Below are positions 8,547 through 16,770 of a stretch of DNA of 32,508 bases, one piece after another; positions within the stretch are counted from its first letter, which is position 1; each line of letters opens with the position of its first letter. Below the pieces are notes generated by a model, which saw nothing but the letters and a program-made list of their open reading frames with translations, was not told the DNA's origin and made no database searches. The translations under genes were made by a program, and so were the position numbers. Origin of the DNA: Nitrososphaerota archaeon (GTDB taxonomy: Archaea; Thermoproteota; Nitrososphaeria; Nitrososphaerales; CADDZS01); NCBI GenBank assembly GCA_021325255.1, contig JAJPHP010000072.1:1-32508 (forward strand), given 5' to 3'.

Positions 8547-8746
8547 TGGAGGGGATGGGATTCGAACCCATGAACCCCTAAAGGAGCGGATCACGCATTC
8601 CCAGAAACCTTCTGGAAAGGGAAAGCATCTGGTGATCTTGAGTATCGGCGCAACTTCTCATTGGTGAAAAGTTGACTCCGCCGCGTTTGACCAGGCTTTG
8701 CGCGAACAGCTTTCCTTCGTGTATGTTGTTGTTTCGCTACCCCTCC
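8547..8746 (-). tRNA. tRNA-Leu(CAA) gene with three introns
   Basis: Acceptor GGAGGGG (8746-8740) pairs with CCCCTCC (8554-8548); discriminator A is at 8547 and no CCA is encoded. The T arm ATGGG-TTCGAAT-CCCAT and a 14-nt class II variable arm (8585-8572) are intact. Exons: 8746-8733, 8696-8678, 8643-8637 and 8591-8547, giving an 85-nt mature tRNA with anticodon stem GCGGA/TCCGC and loop CTCAAGA. Introns: 8732-8697 (D arm, about 14/15, least certain), 8677-8644 (30/31) and 8636-8592 (37/38). The 30/31 intron has a textbook bulge-helix-bulge: central helix CGGC/GCCG, bulges GGA and ATA. At 37/38 the central helix has one mismatch. Leu identity rests on the long variable arm, A73 and the CAA anticodon on its mini-exon. 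Confidence 0.8.
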
Positions 8747-8933
8747 ACAAACGTGTAGTCCAGTGGAGAACTTCAGAATTTACTTCCTTTCTACGACTAG
8801 ATAAACAAATTCGATTAGCTGAAACTTTTGCAAAGGAAGAAACTGCAATCATGAGATTCCAGTCCGCGGAGAAAAACGAGCTAGATTTACATGAACTGAA
8901 ATGAATGAGCGGAAATTAAACCCTGCACAGTGT

Positions 8934-9707
8934 TCAGGTGTGGGTTACTACTTCCGTCCCATACTTTGCCCTTTTCAGAATAGCTCCGGCGAGCGTCTTT
9001 GGGTCGCACTCAAGGATTGTTGTCGGTATGCTAGACCTTTCGATGAGTTTCAATGCAATTGGATCCATGAGGTCGTAGCCACCTGCGGCCAGTGATTCGC
9101 CACCAAGAATGCTCGAAAGCTCCTTTGTAGTGACCTTTGATAGCCTCTTCGCCCTGCTTGATTTTCGTGGGTCCTCTGTGTAGACTGCGTCAACGTCGGT
9201 TGCATTGTAAAGCCTCTCGGCGCGCAGCTTTTCTGCGACAAGAGCGGCGACCGCGTTTGTGCTCTGCCCGGGATGCAGGCCTCCCAATACTACGACTCTC
9301 CTTCTTTCCGGAGCAGATCCGACCTCAACCGCCCGAACCACATCTGCGAGCGTTTCCGGGACTATTGGATATGCGACGTTGCCCAGAGCACTGATCAAAA
9401 CCATGGCGTTGATCCTAGACACTTCGATTCCAATCTCGTCCATCGTAGCCTGATCAGCACCGAGCTTCTTTGCCTCCTCGATGTATCGCCTTGCCCTAAG
9501 ACCACCTCCAGAGACCAGCACGAGACGAATGGATTTACTGGAAGCAAGAACCTTCTTTATCATGTCAACGAATTCTCCGAACTTGTCCGAGAAAAATAGA
9601 CTCCCTGAGAGTTTGATGACGAAAAGATCTTTGTTTGTTGTTCTAGAGTTTCCTTTTTCCTCAGCAATTGAGGAGCGTGCTCTACGACGTTTCCCGGCAG
9701 CTGACAA
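8934..9707 (-). CDS. pyrH: UMP kinase, archaeal type (amino acid kinase fold)
   Basis: 257 aa. Phosphorylates UMP to UDP with ATP in pyrimidine nucleotide synthesis. After a basic 25-residue N-terminal extension come the family blocks: IKLSGSLF (phosphate-binding Lys and Gly), VLVSGGGLRARRYIEEAKKLGA, AYPIVPETL, VVVLGGLHPGQSTNAVAALVAE and NATDVDAVYTEDPRK, then AAGGYDLMDPIALKLIERS near the C-terminus. Length without the extension is usual for archaeal PyrH. It follows the tail-anchored gene by 28 nt on the same strand and precedes tRNA-Leu(CAA). Confidence 0.88.
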   Translation of the reverse strand: MSAAGKRRRARSSIAEEKGNSRTTNKDLFVIKLSGSLFFSDKFGEFVDMIKKVLASSKSIRLVLVSGGGLRARRYIEEAKKLGADQATMDEIGIEVSRINAMVLISALGNVAYPIVPETLADVVRAVEVGSAPERRRVVVLGGLHPGQSTNAVAALVAEKLRAERLYNATDVDAVYTEDPRKSSRAKRLSKVTTKELSSILGGESLAAGGYDLMDPIALKLIERSSIPTTILECDPKTLAGAILKRAKYGTEVVTHT

Positions 9708-9735
9708 ATACGCACTATAACTCCAGGAAAATCTT

Positions 9736-10041
9736 CTAGTGTCTGACGAAGATTATTACTATCACAAGAAGGATGATTGTGCCGAGAAGAATTGCCTTCA
9801 CGAGAGTTCCGTTCCTCTCCCAAATCGCGACCTGAGCAGAAAGTTGTGAAATTGGGTTTCGGGAAAAGAAAAGTCTAGCAATCTCTTCGGCCTCCTCGAT
9901 TTCAAATATCGCCCTGTCGATCTTAATCGAACCATCACGCGTTTTTTCGAACTTGTGGTTCCCGATGTAGAAGGGCTGGGCCATCCATCTGGTTTTGACC
10001 CAAGTTTTGAAATCCTTCTCGTCTGCCATCTTCGAAGGCAT
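9736..10041 (-). CDS. Small tail-anchored membrane protein, unknown function
   Basis: 101 aa from ATG 10041 (MPSKMADEKDF); ATG 10029 is an alternative. The frame is open up to 10173, but that would overlap the end of the upstream gene. The soluble part (WVKTRWMAQPFYIGNHKFEK, then an acidic IFEIEEAEEIARLF helix) is followed by a single C-terminal hydrophobic helix of about 20 residues ending in FVRH, the layout of a tail-anchored protein facing the cytoplasm. It lies between the UPF0182 gene and pyrH in a tight same-strand group. No family was recognised. Confidence 0.65.
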   Translation of the reverse strand: MPSKMADEKDFKTWVKTRWMAQPFYIGNHKFEKTRDGSIKIDRAIFEIEEAEEIARLFFSRNPISQLSAQVAIWERNGTLVKAILLGTIILLVIVIIFVRH

Positions 10042-10159
10042 GGTTCTTTGATGCTCTCTTCCTGTCAAGCCCTGTTGTAATACTAGTTCACTAATTGCTT
10101 CGAAGGTAAGAGTTCTCTCATCTTTTCTTGATCTCACAAAGGCCTTGCTTCGACACGTC

Positions 10160-13033
10160 TCACTGTCCCACAACCAAAGTGAATGTGTAGAGTTTCGTCA
10201 CTCCCTGATCTGCTACGAGAAAACCGAAATCAATGGTTCCACTGGTTGGCGACCAGTAGAATACGCTGTTGAAAGCCACTTTACCCTGAGTCAAGGTCGT
10301 GTTCTTGAAGTACGAGTTTATGAAACTGTTAATGAACAACGTTGCAGATACATTCTGGTCGTCGGAAGTGTATTGCACCGTCCCGAGGTTGTCCACGATG
10401 TTTTCATTTGTGATTGTAGAGTTGGAAAGTGTCACGCCCTGCGAAGTAAAAAGTTTCATGGCGTACAGGGCCCGCAGCGTCGAGTTGCTCCCGAGAAAGA
10501 CGTTGAATCCGTAGTTGTTTGAAGCTATCGCGCTTGTCTGAACTAGGCGCACTGGAGTACTCGCGTTCTGAGCATCGATTACGTCGATGAAGGGATTGCG
10601 CGCGACGACGCTCGAGCCCGACTGTTGGAATATGTATGCGGGTATGAAGTAGTAAAGGTGCCCGTTGATCGGGTAGAGCAGAATGTTCCCTTGCTTTGCC
10701 TGCGTCAGCGTGATCTGCTGCTTGGTCGCCTGGTCGGTCGAGAACTCGCTAATCGCTGCTGTGGGTCCGAGAAGCGGTATCGACGTGCCCCCTCCCGTCG
10801 CATTCGCCTGGTAGAGGTCAGTCTGCCCTAACTGCGTTCCGCCGTAGACCACGTATAGCCCGGCGAGGTTCTTCCCTGAGGACTGCTGGAACTCTACAAG
10901 CTGCACCGCAGCAAACGACACGTTGTTCCCGATCACGAACGGTATGTACAGGACTTGCGTGCTCGACGGCCTCTCGAAGAAGTCCGAGCCAGATTTGAAT
11001 GTGAACGGGTCGTTCACGTGCAGGACGAAATCGGCGTCGAGCTGTCCAAAGTTCTGCGAGTTTCCAAGGAGCGCCTCCGGGTATCGGAGCTGCGCCTGTA
11101 GCCAGGCGGGTGGCGCCTTCCAGGTTGGATAGTACTCCTTGTAGAACGAGGCCAGAAAGCCATCAGGCTGGGCCACGGTGTATCCCTGCATCGAGCCGTC
11201 CGCAATATTGACGAGGACGACGCCGAAGAACTTCAAATACGGAACAGGGCCGGAGGGAATCGCTGCGAATCCGGTATGAAGCGGATAGTCTATGTAGACC
11301 TGGACCGCAAAGTAGAGGCTGTTCCCCCCAGCCGCGGAATCGGTCACGAGATAGGCAGAGGGGTCTTCACTCAGCCCCGCGATAAGTACATTCTGCACCC
11401 TTCCAAAGACCTCCCTGTCGTGAAGCACTTGGATGCAGTCCTGCGGCGGAGTCAGAGCGAACCCGAGCTGGAACTGCTCGAGGAACCAGATCCCTCTCTG
11501 CGCACCGCACAGTGTGTAGTCGGGCGCACCAGAATAGCTCACGTTTTCTACTTCCTGGTATCCGGGCACGTGAACGTAGACGTCATTTGCAAAGCCCGCA
11601 CCATAGGTAAAGTTGTCTTCGCCATAGTACATCAGCGGCTGGCTCTTCAGCTTAAAGACCTGCGTCGGGTCCTCAAACTGACCGGTGTGCGTGTCCATAA
11701 CTATGATCTTAGAACTGTGGGTGTATATGAGGTGGGTTGAAACCCAGTCGGTTGGGTCCGGGTACTGGAATGTGGTGGGCGTCGCCCAATACTCGTGGCC
11801 GTACACGTACACAATCTCCGGTGGCGCAACGAGCTGCAGCCAGTTCACTCCTATGTTGTTACGGCTTTGCTCGAGTGAGGAGTTGCTGTCCCACTGACGT
11901 ATGAGCGAGAGAGTCTTTGAGGCATTTCCCGGTGGGATGTGGGCGATGTCTGTATAGCTCACATTCTGGACTCCGGCGGCCCAGCGCGAGACCGTGATCT
12001 GCTTTGAGACAAGCGGGTCCCACTGGTATGCGATGTAGTTGTTGTTGAAGTTGATCCTGTAGTACGTAAAGGCTCCGAGGTTGAAAACGAGCAGAGCTAT
12101 TATAATAATCGTCGCGGCGACCACGCCCGCCCTGCGCCTCTGCGCGAGAGGTATCGTTTCTCTTGTAGACTTGATTTGGAAGAATATCGCAAGTACTGCA
12201 AACGCGACCAGGACCGTCGCGACAGCGCCCCACTCGTAGGGAATTGTGACATCCATCCCCCAGTAGGGGATGCCGATGAAAATCGAGAAGACAACCGCGG
12301 TTAGGGCGACAAAGATGTCCCTGATCCATTTGTCACCCGCTCTTATGACGACGTCCCTTACGAATTTGAGGAAGAATCTGAGCGCGAGAACTATCATGAC
12401 CACGGTGACTATGTAGGTGATGAGCTGGAACTGGATCTCCATCGTGGGGATGAGGGTTATGAGCTGCTGCCCGGACGCCGGAAAGAGCGGCAGTATGATT
12501 ATCCTCCAGACGAGTGCGGGATTGCCGAACCCCTTGCTCGCCATCGAGGCGACGATTGTGAGATTGCCGAGCCCCGGAAACCCGTTGTCGAGGCTAAATA
12601 TTCCAAAAAGTATCACCCACTTTACGAGCTGCCAGAATGCCCAGATGAGCATGCTTGGTCTAATGTACATAGGCCGTATCCTCCTCGTAGGAGTCTGACC
12701 GCCATATCCCCCGTAGGACACCTGCCTATACTGCAATCCCATGAGCGCGTTGAATGCCTCGGCGAGGTCGCTGCGCCGCGGAAAGGGATTGATGAAGAGA
12801 AGTGCTAGAAATCCGCCAATGACAAATGTAAGGCCCCCGTAAAAGTTGATGCTAAACCAGTCAAGACCAGCCTTGCTCCTGTACATCGATTCGAGGACGG
12901 TCCAGTTGAGCCAGACCGTGGAGGCGATGTAAATTATCAGAAGCAAGAATACAGCCAGAATAATGTAGGGAAAGATGCGCCTGCGCTCCCTCATTGGGGG
13001 CCGCGAGCCAGGAAAATCGTCGCCGCCCTGCAA
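10160..13033 (-). CDS. UPF0182 family large membrane protein
   Basis: 957 aa from a TTG at 13033. The TATA-like CTTAAAAGG around 13067-13075 lies about 35-40 nt upstream. The N-terminal third has several transmembrane helices (first at about residues 19-42, then 62-84, and more up to about residue 330). The remainder is a large, probably extracytoplasmic beta-rich domain with many Asn/Tyr and the family-typical stretch KEYYPTWKAPPAWLQAQLRYPEALL. Length and layout match UPF0182 (COG1615), present in actinobacteria, cyanobacteria and some archaea. Its function is not established. The gene is more GC-rich than its surroundings. It heads a minus-strand group with the tail-anchored protein and pyrH. 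Confidence 0.85.
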   Translation of the reverse strand: MQGGDDFPGSRPPMRERRRIFPYIILAVFLLLIIYIASTVWLNWTVLESMYRSKAGLDWFSINFYGGLTFVIGGFLALLFINPFPRRSDLAEAFNALMGLQYRQVSYGGYGGQTPTRRIRPMYIRPSMLIWAFWQLVKWVILFGIFSLDNGFPGLGNLTIVASMASKGFGNPALVWRIIILPLFPASGQQLITLIPTMEIQFQLITYIVTVVMIVLALRFFLKFVRDVVIRAGDKWIRDIFVALTAVVFSIFIGIPYWGMDVTIPYEWGAVATVLVAFAVLAIFFQIKSTRETIPLAQRRRAGVVAATIIIIALLVFNLGAFTYYRINFNNNYIAYQWDPLVSKQITVSRWAAGVQNVSYTDIAHIPPGNASKTLSLIRQWDSNSSLEQSRNNIGVNWLQLVAPPEIVYVYGHEYWATPTTFQYPDPTDWVSTHLIYTHSSKIIVMDTHTGQFEDPTQVFKLKSQPLMYYGEDNFTYGAGFANDVYVHVPGYQEVENVSYSGAPDYTLCGAQRGIWFLEQFQLGFALTPPQDCIQVLHDREVFGRVQNVLIAGLSEDPSAYLVTDSAAGGNSLYFAVQVYIDYPLHTGFAAIPSGPVPYLKFFGVVLVNIADGSMQGYTVAQPDGFLASFYKEYYPTWKAPPAWLQAQLRYPEALLGNSQNFGQLDADFVLHVNDPFTFKSGSDFFERPSSTQVLYIPFVIGNNVSFAAVQLVEFQQSSGKNLAGLYVVYGGTQLGQTDLYQANATGGGTSIPLLGPTAAISEFSTDQATKQQITLTQAKQGNILLYPINGHLYYFIPAYIFQQSGSSVVARNPFIDVIDAQNASTPVRLVQTSAIASNNYGFNVFLGSNSTLRALYAMKLFTSQGVTLSNSTITNENIVDNLGTVQYTSDDQNVSATLFINSFINSYFKNTTLTQGKVAFNSVFYWSPTSGTIDFGFLVADQGVTKLYTFTLVVGQ

Positions 13034-13215
13034 ATCTTGTAAATCACACGAACCTTGTTTCCCCTCCTTTTAAGGGAATTCGTGAACCAGATCAAGTGAA
13101 TGATCTTTCCAACTCTTTGGCCATGATATGCACCCCGCGTTCTTCTCTCCCTTCTTTTTTCGTAGCTCTCTCCCCGTGGTTCCGCAAAGAATACACAGAT
13201 GGCGCTGTAACTGTT

Positions 13216-13240
13216 GCAAGCAAGCAAGCAAGCTAGCTTG
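13216..13240. repeat. GCAA tandem repeat merging into a 12-bp palindrome
   Basis: Four copies of GCAA (13216-13231) run into the perfect palindrome CAAGCTAGCTTG (13229-13240). It sits in the divergent gap between the UPF0182 gene and dinB, about 60 nt before the dinB start. It could be an operator or a simple-repeat slippage site; nothing links it to a known regulator. Confidence 0.5.
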
Positions 13241-13300
13241 TATGCTAGATGAGCAGTTGAAATAAGGAATCAAAAGAAATAGCTATAGGGAGAGCAACCT

Positions 13301-14581
13301 TTGTCGGACACACTTGCGGCAAAAGAATCATCGGCTTCACAATCGGCCCGTGCTGTAAGTGAAGAATTGCTCGATTTTGAGGCGCCTCCAAAGAGACAGG
13401 GGAGTGGTAGGACGTTCGATAGAGTGATCTTTCACGTCGACATGGATTCCTTTTACGCTTCATGCGAGCTCAGCAGACGCCCCGAACTTCCTAGGGACCT
13501 TCCGTTTATAGTTGGGGCAGACCCCAAGGAAGGGAAGGGGAGAGGGGTAGTCATCGCGTGCAATTACCCTGCGAGGAAGCTCGGAATCCATTCCGCCCTG
13601 CCAATTTCTAGGGCGTGGGAGCTTTGTCCCACAGCGGTATTTGTCAGGCCCGACTTTGCGTTCTATGGGGAGGTCTCGTCTAGAGTGATAAGCCTGATCA
13701 GGCCGCTTGCCGACAAGGTCGAACAGGTGAGCATAGACGAGGCGTACATGGACGTTACTGGCAGGATCTTCGAGCTCAAAAGTAGGGAACCAGCAGGCAT
13801 TGGGAAAGAAACAGCTGCGGCAAGGGTCGATGGAGATGTCAGAGGCTCCGACGAAGAAGCTATAACAGAACTCGCCAGGTCGATTAAAAAAGCGGTGATT
13901 GAAAAGGAAAGGATCACCTGCTCAATCGGTGTGGCAAATTCCAAGATCGTCGCGAAGATCGCGACGGACATGAACAAACCCGACGGCCTCACGATCGTCT
14001 TCCCGGAGGACGTGCAGGAGTTTCTCGCTCCACTTCCGGTGGGAAAGATCCCGGGCGTAGGCAGGGTCACCGAGCGGGTCCTGCAATCAGAGTTCAAGGT
14101 CTACAAGATCAGTGATCTGCGTAGCGTCGAATTGGAAGCCCTCTCTGCCAGGTTCGGTCAGAAGAGTGCGCTCTGGTTGAATAGGGTTGCCTCGGGAATC
14201 GATGAGAGCGAAGTCGTGGAGCACTGGGATCCGGTCTCCCTTTCCGGGGAGACTACCTTTGAGGAGGATGAGGGAGACTACCAGCGGATAAGGAAGGTCA
14301 TGTTCGACGTTGCAATTGAAGTTCACGGCAGGGCGGAGAGGGACCACTACATGTTCAAAAATGTGGGAATCAAGGTACGCTTCACGGGTTTTGAGACGCA
14401 TACTAGATCCAGGTCGCTGAGCGCTGCGACAGAATCCCTTGAGGTATTAAAGCGGGAGTGCGACAAACTCCTCTCCGAGTTCGCAAGCTCCGGCAAGAAG
14501 GTTCGCCTAATCGGAGTCAGGGTCTCGGGTCTAGTCAAGATTGAGAAGGAGCAACTCACGCTTCTTGAATGGGAGGAATGA
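13301..14581 (+). CDS. dinB: DNA polymerase IV (Y-family translesion polymerase)
   Basis: 426 aa from a TTG at 13301, preceded by GGGAGA at 13288-13293. Error-prone lesion bypass polymerase. Catalytic motifs: Asp47 and Asp49 in HVDMDSFYA, with Tyr52 the likely steric gate; Asp146 and Glu147 in SIDEAYMD; then CSIGVANSKIVAKIATD, the HhH-like PGVGRVTE, and the little-finger domain. Between SIDEAYMDVTG and ITELARSIKKAV there is an extra charged segment of about 30 residues (157-187), absent in short homologues such as Dpo4. The first 38 residues are variable and low-complexity. The C-terminal EQLTLLEWEE could be a weak PCNA-binding peptide. Confidence 0.92.
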   Translation: MSDTLAAKESSASQSARAVSEELLDFEAPPKRQGSGRTFDRVIFHVDMDSFYASCELSRRPELPRDLPFIVGADPKEGKGRGVVIACNYPARKLGIHSALPISRAWELCPTAVFVRPDFAFYGEVSSRVISLIRPLADKVEQVSIDEAYMDVTGRIFELKSREPAGIGKETAAARVDGDVRGSDEEAITELARSIKKAVIEKERITCSIGVANSKIVAKIATDMNKPDGLTIVFPEDVQEFLAPLPVGKIPGVGRVTERVLQSEFKVYKISDLRSVELEALSARFGQKSALWLNRVASGIDESEVVEHWDPVSLSGETTFEEDEGDYQRIRKVMFDVAIEVHGRAERDHYMFKNVGIKVRFTGFETHTRSRSLSAATESLEVLKRECDKLLSEFASSGKKVRLIGVRVSGLVKIEKEQLTLLEWEE

Positions 14582-14677
14582 AGCGGATAGCTAAACATCT
14601 CAACTACATTTCCAGAAGAATCCACAAACTAACACGCTACCAAGAGTTCCAAAACCATCAGCAATAGGACTTCGGTC

Positions 14678-15187
14678 CTAGGGAAATGGGGAGCCATAGG
14701 CGCCCAGAAATACCGTCTCCGAGAATGGTTTGCGTGACTTGCGGCCTTTGTACTTTCGTGTTGGGTAACCAAACGGGAGCACTGTAAGAAGATGCAAGTT
14801 CGGAGGCACCTTCAACACCTGCTTAATCTTCTCGCGGTCCATGTTTCCGACCCATGAGTTGCCTAGTCCGAGGTCCCATGCCTCTATCACCATGTTCTGG
14901 ACTGCTCTGGCTGCGTCTATTTCGTGGTAGCGGTTTGACGGATCTGTCACAACCGCGACTGCGAACGATGCGCCGGCGATGTGTTTTCCAGTCTGCGTCA
15001 GGTCTGCAACCTCCTTGAGTTTTCCGGCCTCATTGATTACAATGAAAAACCAAGGCTGCTTGTTCATCGCGCTTGCGGACATTCTGCCGGCGTCGACAAT
15101 CCGCCGGATCGTCTCCATCTCCGCTTTTCTGCCGCGGTCATACTCTCTTACAGAAATAGCTGTCATGACGGCTTGCTCGGTCTCCAA
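14678..15187 (-). CDS. Nitroreductase-family flavoprotein
   Basis: 169 aa from a TTG at 15187; residues before the internal ATG (residue 8) align with the family N-terminus, so the TTG is kept. FMN-dependent, NAD(P)H-using oxidoreductase of the nitroreductase superfamily. Family features: SVREYDRG (FMN phosphate contact), RIVDAGRMSASAMNKQPWFF, the central ARAVQNMVIEAWDLGLGNSWVG helix and a C-terminal GYPTRKYKGRK loop. The protein is short, like other minimal members that act as dimers. The substrate cannot be predicted. It diverges from the B3/B4 gene. Confidence 0.85.
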   Translation of the reverse strand: METEQAVMTAISVREYDRGRKAEMETIRRIVDAGRMSASAMNKQPWFFIVINEAGKLKEVADLTQTGKHIAGASFAVAVVTDPSNRYHEIDAARAVQNMVIEAWDLGLGNSWVGNMDREKIKQVLKVPPNLHLLTVLPFGYPTRKYKGRKSRKPFSETVFLGAYGSPFP

Positions 15188-15279
15188 TTCGCCTATAATT
15201 CACCATATCCGATAAAGATCTAGGTGGTGGTCGCTCTCTTATTTTCTTTCGCGTATTTTTTCCACATCCCAAAGAGAAC

Positions 15280-15286
15280 TATAAAA
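15280..15286 (+). promoter_or_regulatory. TATA box of the B3/B4 gene
   Basis: TATAAAA, 50-65 nt upstream of the candidate starts, in the gap shared with the divergent nitroreductase. This predicts a leader of 25-45 nt. Confidence 0.45.
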
Positions 15287-15335
15287 TCATTGAAAGACCT
15301 GCAACTTGGAACGGGTCATAATTTGATGAGTACCC

Positions 15336-16022
15336 GTGGCGCACTCACCCATGATGAAGATAGAGCCAGAACTTGAAAAGGCGTTCCCCGGCCTCAGGGT
15401 GGTAGAACTCGAGTTGCCGAGCGTGACAATCAGAAAGAGCAAGCCCGAGCTAGATTTATTCAAGGCAGAGGTCGAGAGATCAATTCGTGACAGCGTGGCT
15501 TCAATAGAGGAGGTTAAAGATCAGAGGATAATAAGGGCGTACCGCGATTTCTATTGGAAGATTGGTATAGACCCGACGAAGACCAGGCCGGCAGGAGAGG
15601 CGCTGGTTAGGCGCATAGTCTCGGGCAAAGGACTTCCCACCGTGAACACCTTGGTCGACTCTTACAACCTAGCCTCTGCGAAGAGCTACGTCGCGATTGC
15701 TGCTTTTGATCTCTCAAAGATACACAGGGAAGCTCTGCTCATGCGTAGAAGCTCAGCAGGCGAAGATTTCCTCGGCATCGGAATGGATCATCCGATGATG
15801 CTGAGTGGAAAGGAGATCATAATCGAGGACAAGAATTCTGGTAAGCTTGTGGCTCTCTATCCGTACAGGGACTCGGACGATAGCAAGGTGACAGAAGAGA
15901 CTCGTTCCGTCCTTTTGATGATGTGCGGCGTCCCGGGCATCGAAGATGGCGATCTCAAGGATGCTCTAGAACTTTCAAGCGAATTCATAAACAGGTTCTG
16001 CAAGGTAGAGAGCGGCAAGTGA
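15336..16022 (+). CDS. Free-standing B3/B4 tRNA-binding domain protein
   Basis: 228 aa from GTG 15336; ATG 15351 (MMKIEPELEK) is an equally good start. The domain is the B3/B4 module known from the beta chain of phenylalanyl-tRNA synthetase, where it edits mischarged tRNA. Key features: RAYRDFYWKIGIDPTKTRP, ALVRRIVSGKGLPTVNTLVD, NLASAKSYVAIAAFDLSKI, then GKLVALYPYRDSDDSKVTEE. Stand-alone copies are widespread; whether they edit tRNA or do something else is not settled. Cytoplasmic, no membrane segment. AlaX, ValRS and aRF1 are within 10 kb, which fits a translation-quality role but does not prove it. Confidence 0.85.
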   Translation: MAHSPMMKIEPELEKAFPGLRVVELELPSVTIRKSKPELDLFKAEVERSIRDSVASIEEVKDQRIIRAYRDFYWKIGIDPTKTRPAGEALVRRIVSGKGLPTVNTLVDSYNLASAKSYVAIAAFDLSKIHREALLMRRSSAGEDFLGIGMDHPMMLSGKEIIIEDKNSGKLVALYPYRDSDDSKVTEETRSVLLMMCGVPGIEDGDLKDALELSSEFINRFCKVESGK

Positions 16023-16050
16023 CCACAAAACCCACCTGCAGAGTAGTCGG

Positions 16051-16770
16051 CTAAAACAGGTTGAGCAGCGGGCGCAGGTCCCTGAACTGAAAATCGGGAA
16101 GCTCGTCCTGTCCTCTGGGTGGAATGACTGACACCTCAGAGTCGTGGAGCACGCGAATCGTCTTCATCCCAAGCGACTTGGCGGGTGCGACGTCTGTGTC
16201 AATCCTGTCGCCTATCATCCAAGCATCCACGGGCTCGATTCTCGCCTTGTCAAGGGCCAGGTTGAAAATTTCAGTTTCGGGTTTTTTGAAGCCTACCTCC
16301 TCCGAAAGTATCATGAACTTGAAGTATGCCCCGAGGTTCCAGGTATTCTCCAGGTGCTTTCTGACGTTTCTGTGCTGGTTTGCGATGATCCCAAGTGAGT
16401 ACCGCGGAGCAAGATACTCCAGTACCTGCCTGACCTCGGGATAAGGCCGGAACATGCTGTTTGGGTCTTCCTCAAATCTCTTGATCAGGTTGTTCCCGAA
16501 CTTTTCGTAGTACTCGCGAACCGCATCATAGTACTCCTTCTCCTCTGTTTTCAGAACCTGCTTTGCAATCGCCCTTACCCTCGAGGCCTCGCCTCCAGGT
16601 CTCGAAAGGAGAGCCACCCTATACGCCACATTGTAGCTCTCTTCAGTTAGATCACCGCGACGGGCTTTCAGGATCTGAAAGAGCCCGTTATTCCTAGCTT
16701 TGTGAAATGAGCTTTCGGAGAGAAGGGTCTCGCCGACATCGAAGAACAACCACAACGGATTAGACGACAC
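16051..16770 (-). CDS. HAD-superfamily hydrolase
   Basis: 239 aa from a GTG at 16770. Motif I is FFDVGETLL with nucleophile Asp11. Motif II lies in LGIIANQHRNV, motif III lysine in EEVGFKKPETEIF and motif IV is MIGDRIDTDVAPAKSLGM. A helical cap occupies roughly residues 20-110, as in phosphoglycolate phosphatase-like and haloacid dehalogenase-like members. The usual second aspartate of motif I (the general acid/base, D+2) is Gly13, a variation found in some family members. The substrate is unknown; phosphatase activity is the default guess. TATA-like sequence lies around 16825-16838. Confidence 0.85.
   Translation of the reverse strand: MSSNPLWLFFDVGETLLSESSFHKARNNGLFQILKARRGDLTEESYNVAYRVALLSRPGGEASRVRAIAKQVLKTEEKEYYDAVREYYEKFGNNLIKRFEEDPNSMFRPYPEVRQVLEYLAPRYSLGIIANQHRNVRKHLENTWNLGAYFKFMILSEEVGFKKPETEIFNLALDKARIEPVDAWMIGDRIDTDVAPAKSLGMKTIRVLHDSEVSVIPPRGQDELPDFQFRDLRPLLNLF

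Noticed and set aside
8637..8680. A simpler reading of tRNA-Leu(CAA) with the anticodon in the GTCAAC sequence after GCGGA
   Set aside because: It would give G32 and C37, both unusual, and no bulge-helix-bulge at the junction. The downstream CTCAAG mini-exon gives a normal loop and a perfect helix at 30/31.
11276..11740. Long plus-strand frame inside the UPF0182 gene
   Set aside because: It is antisense to a gene with clear family features and has low-complexity, unnatural composition.
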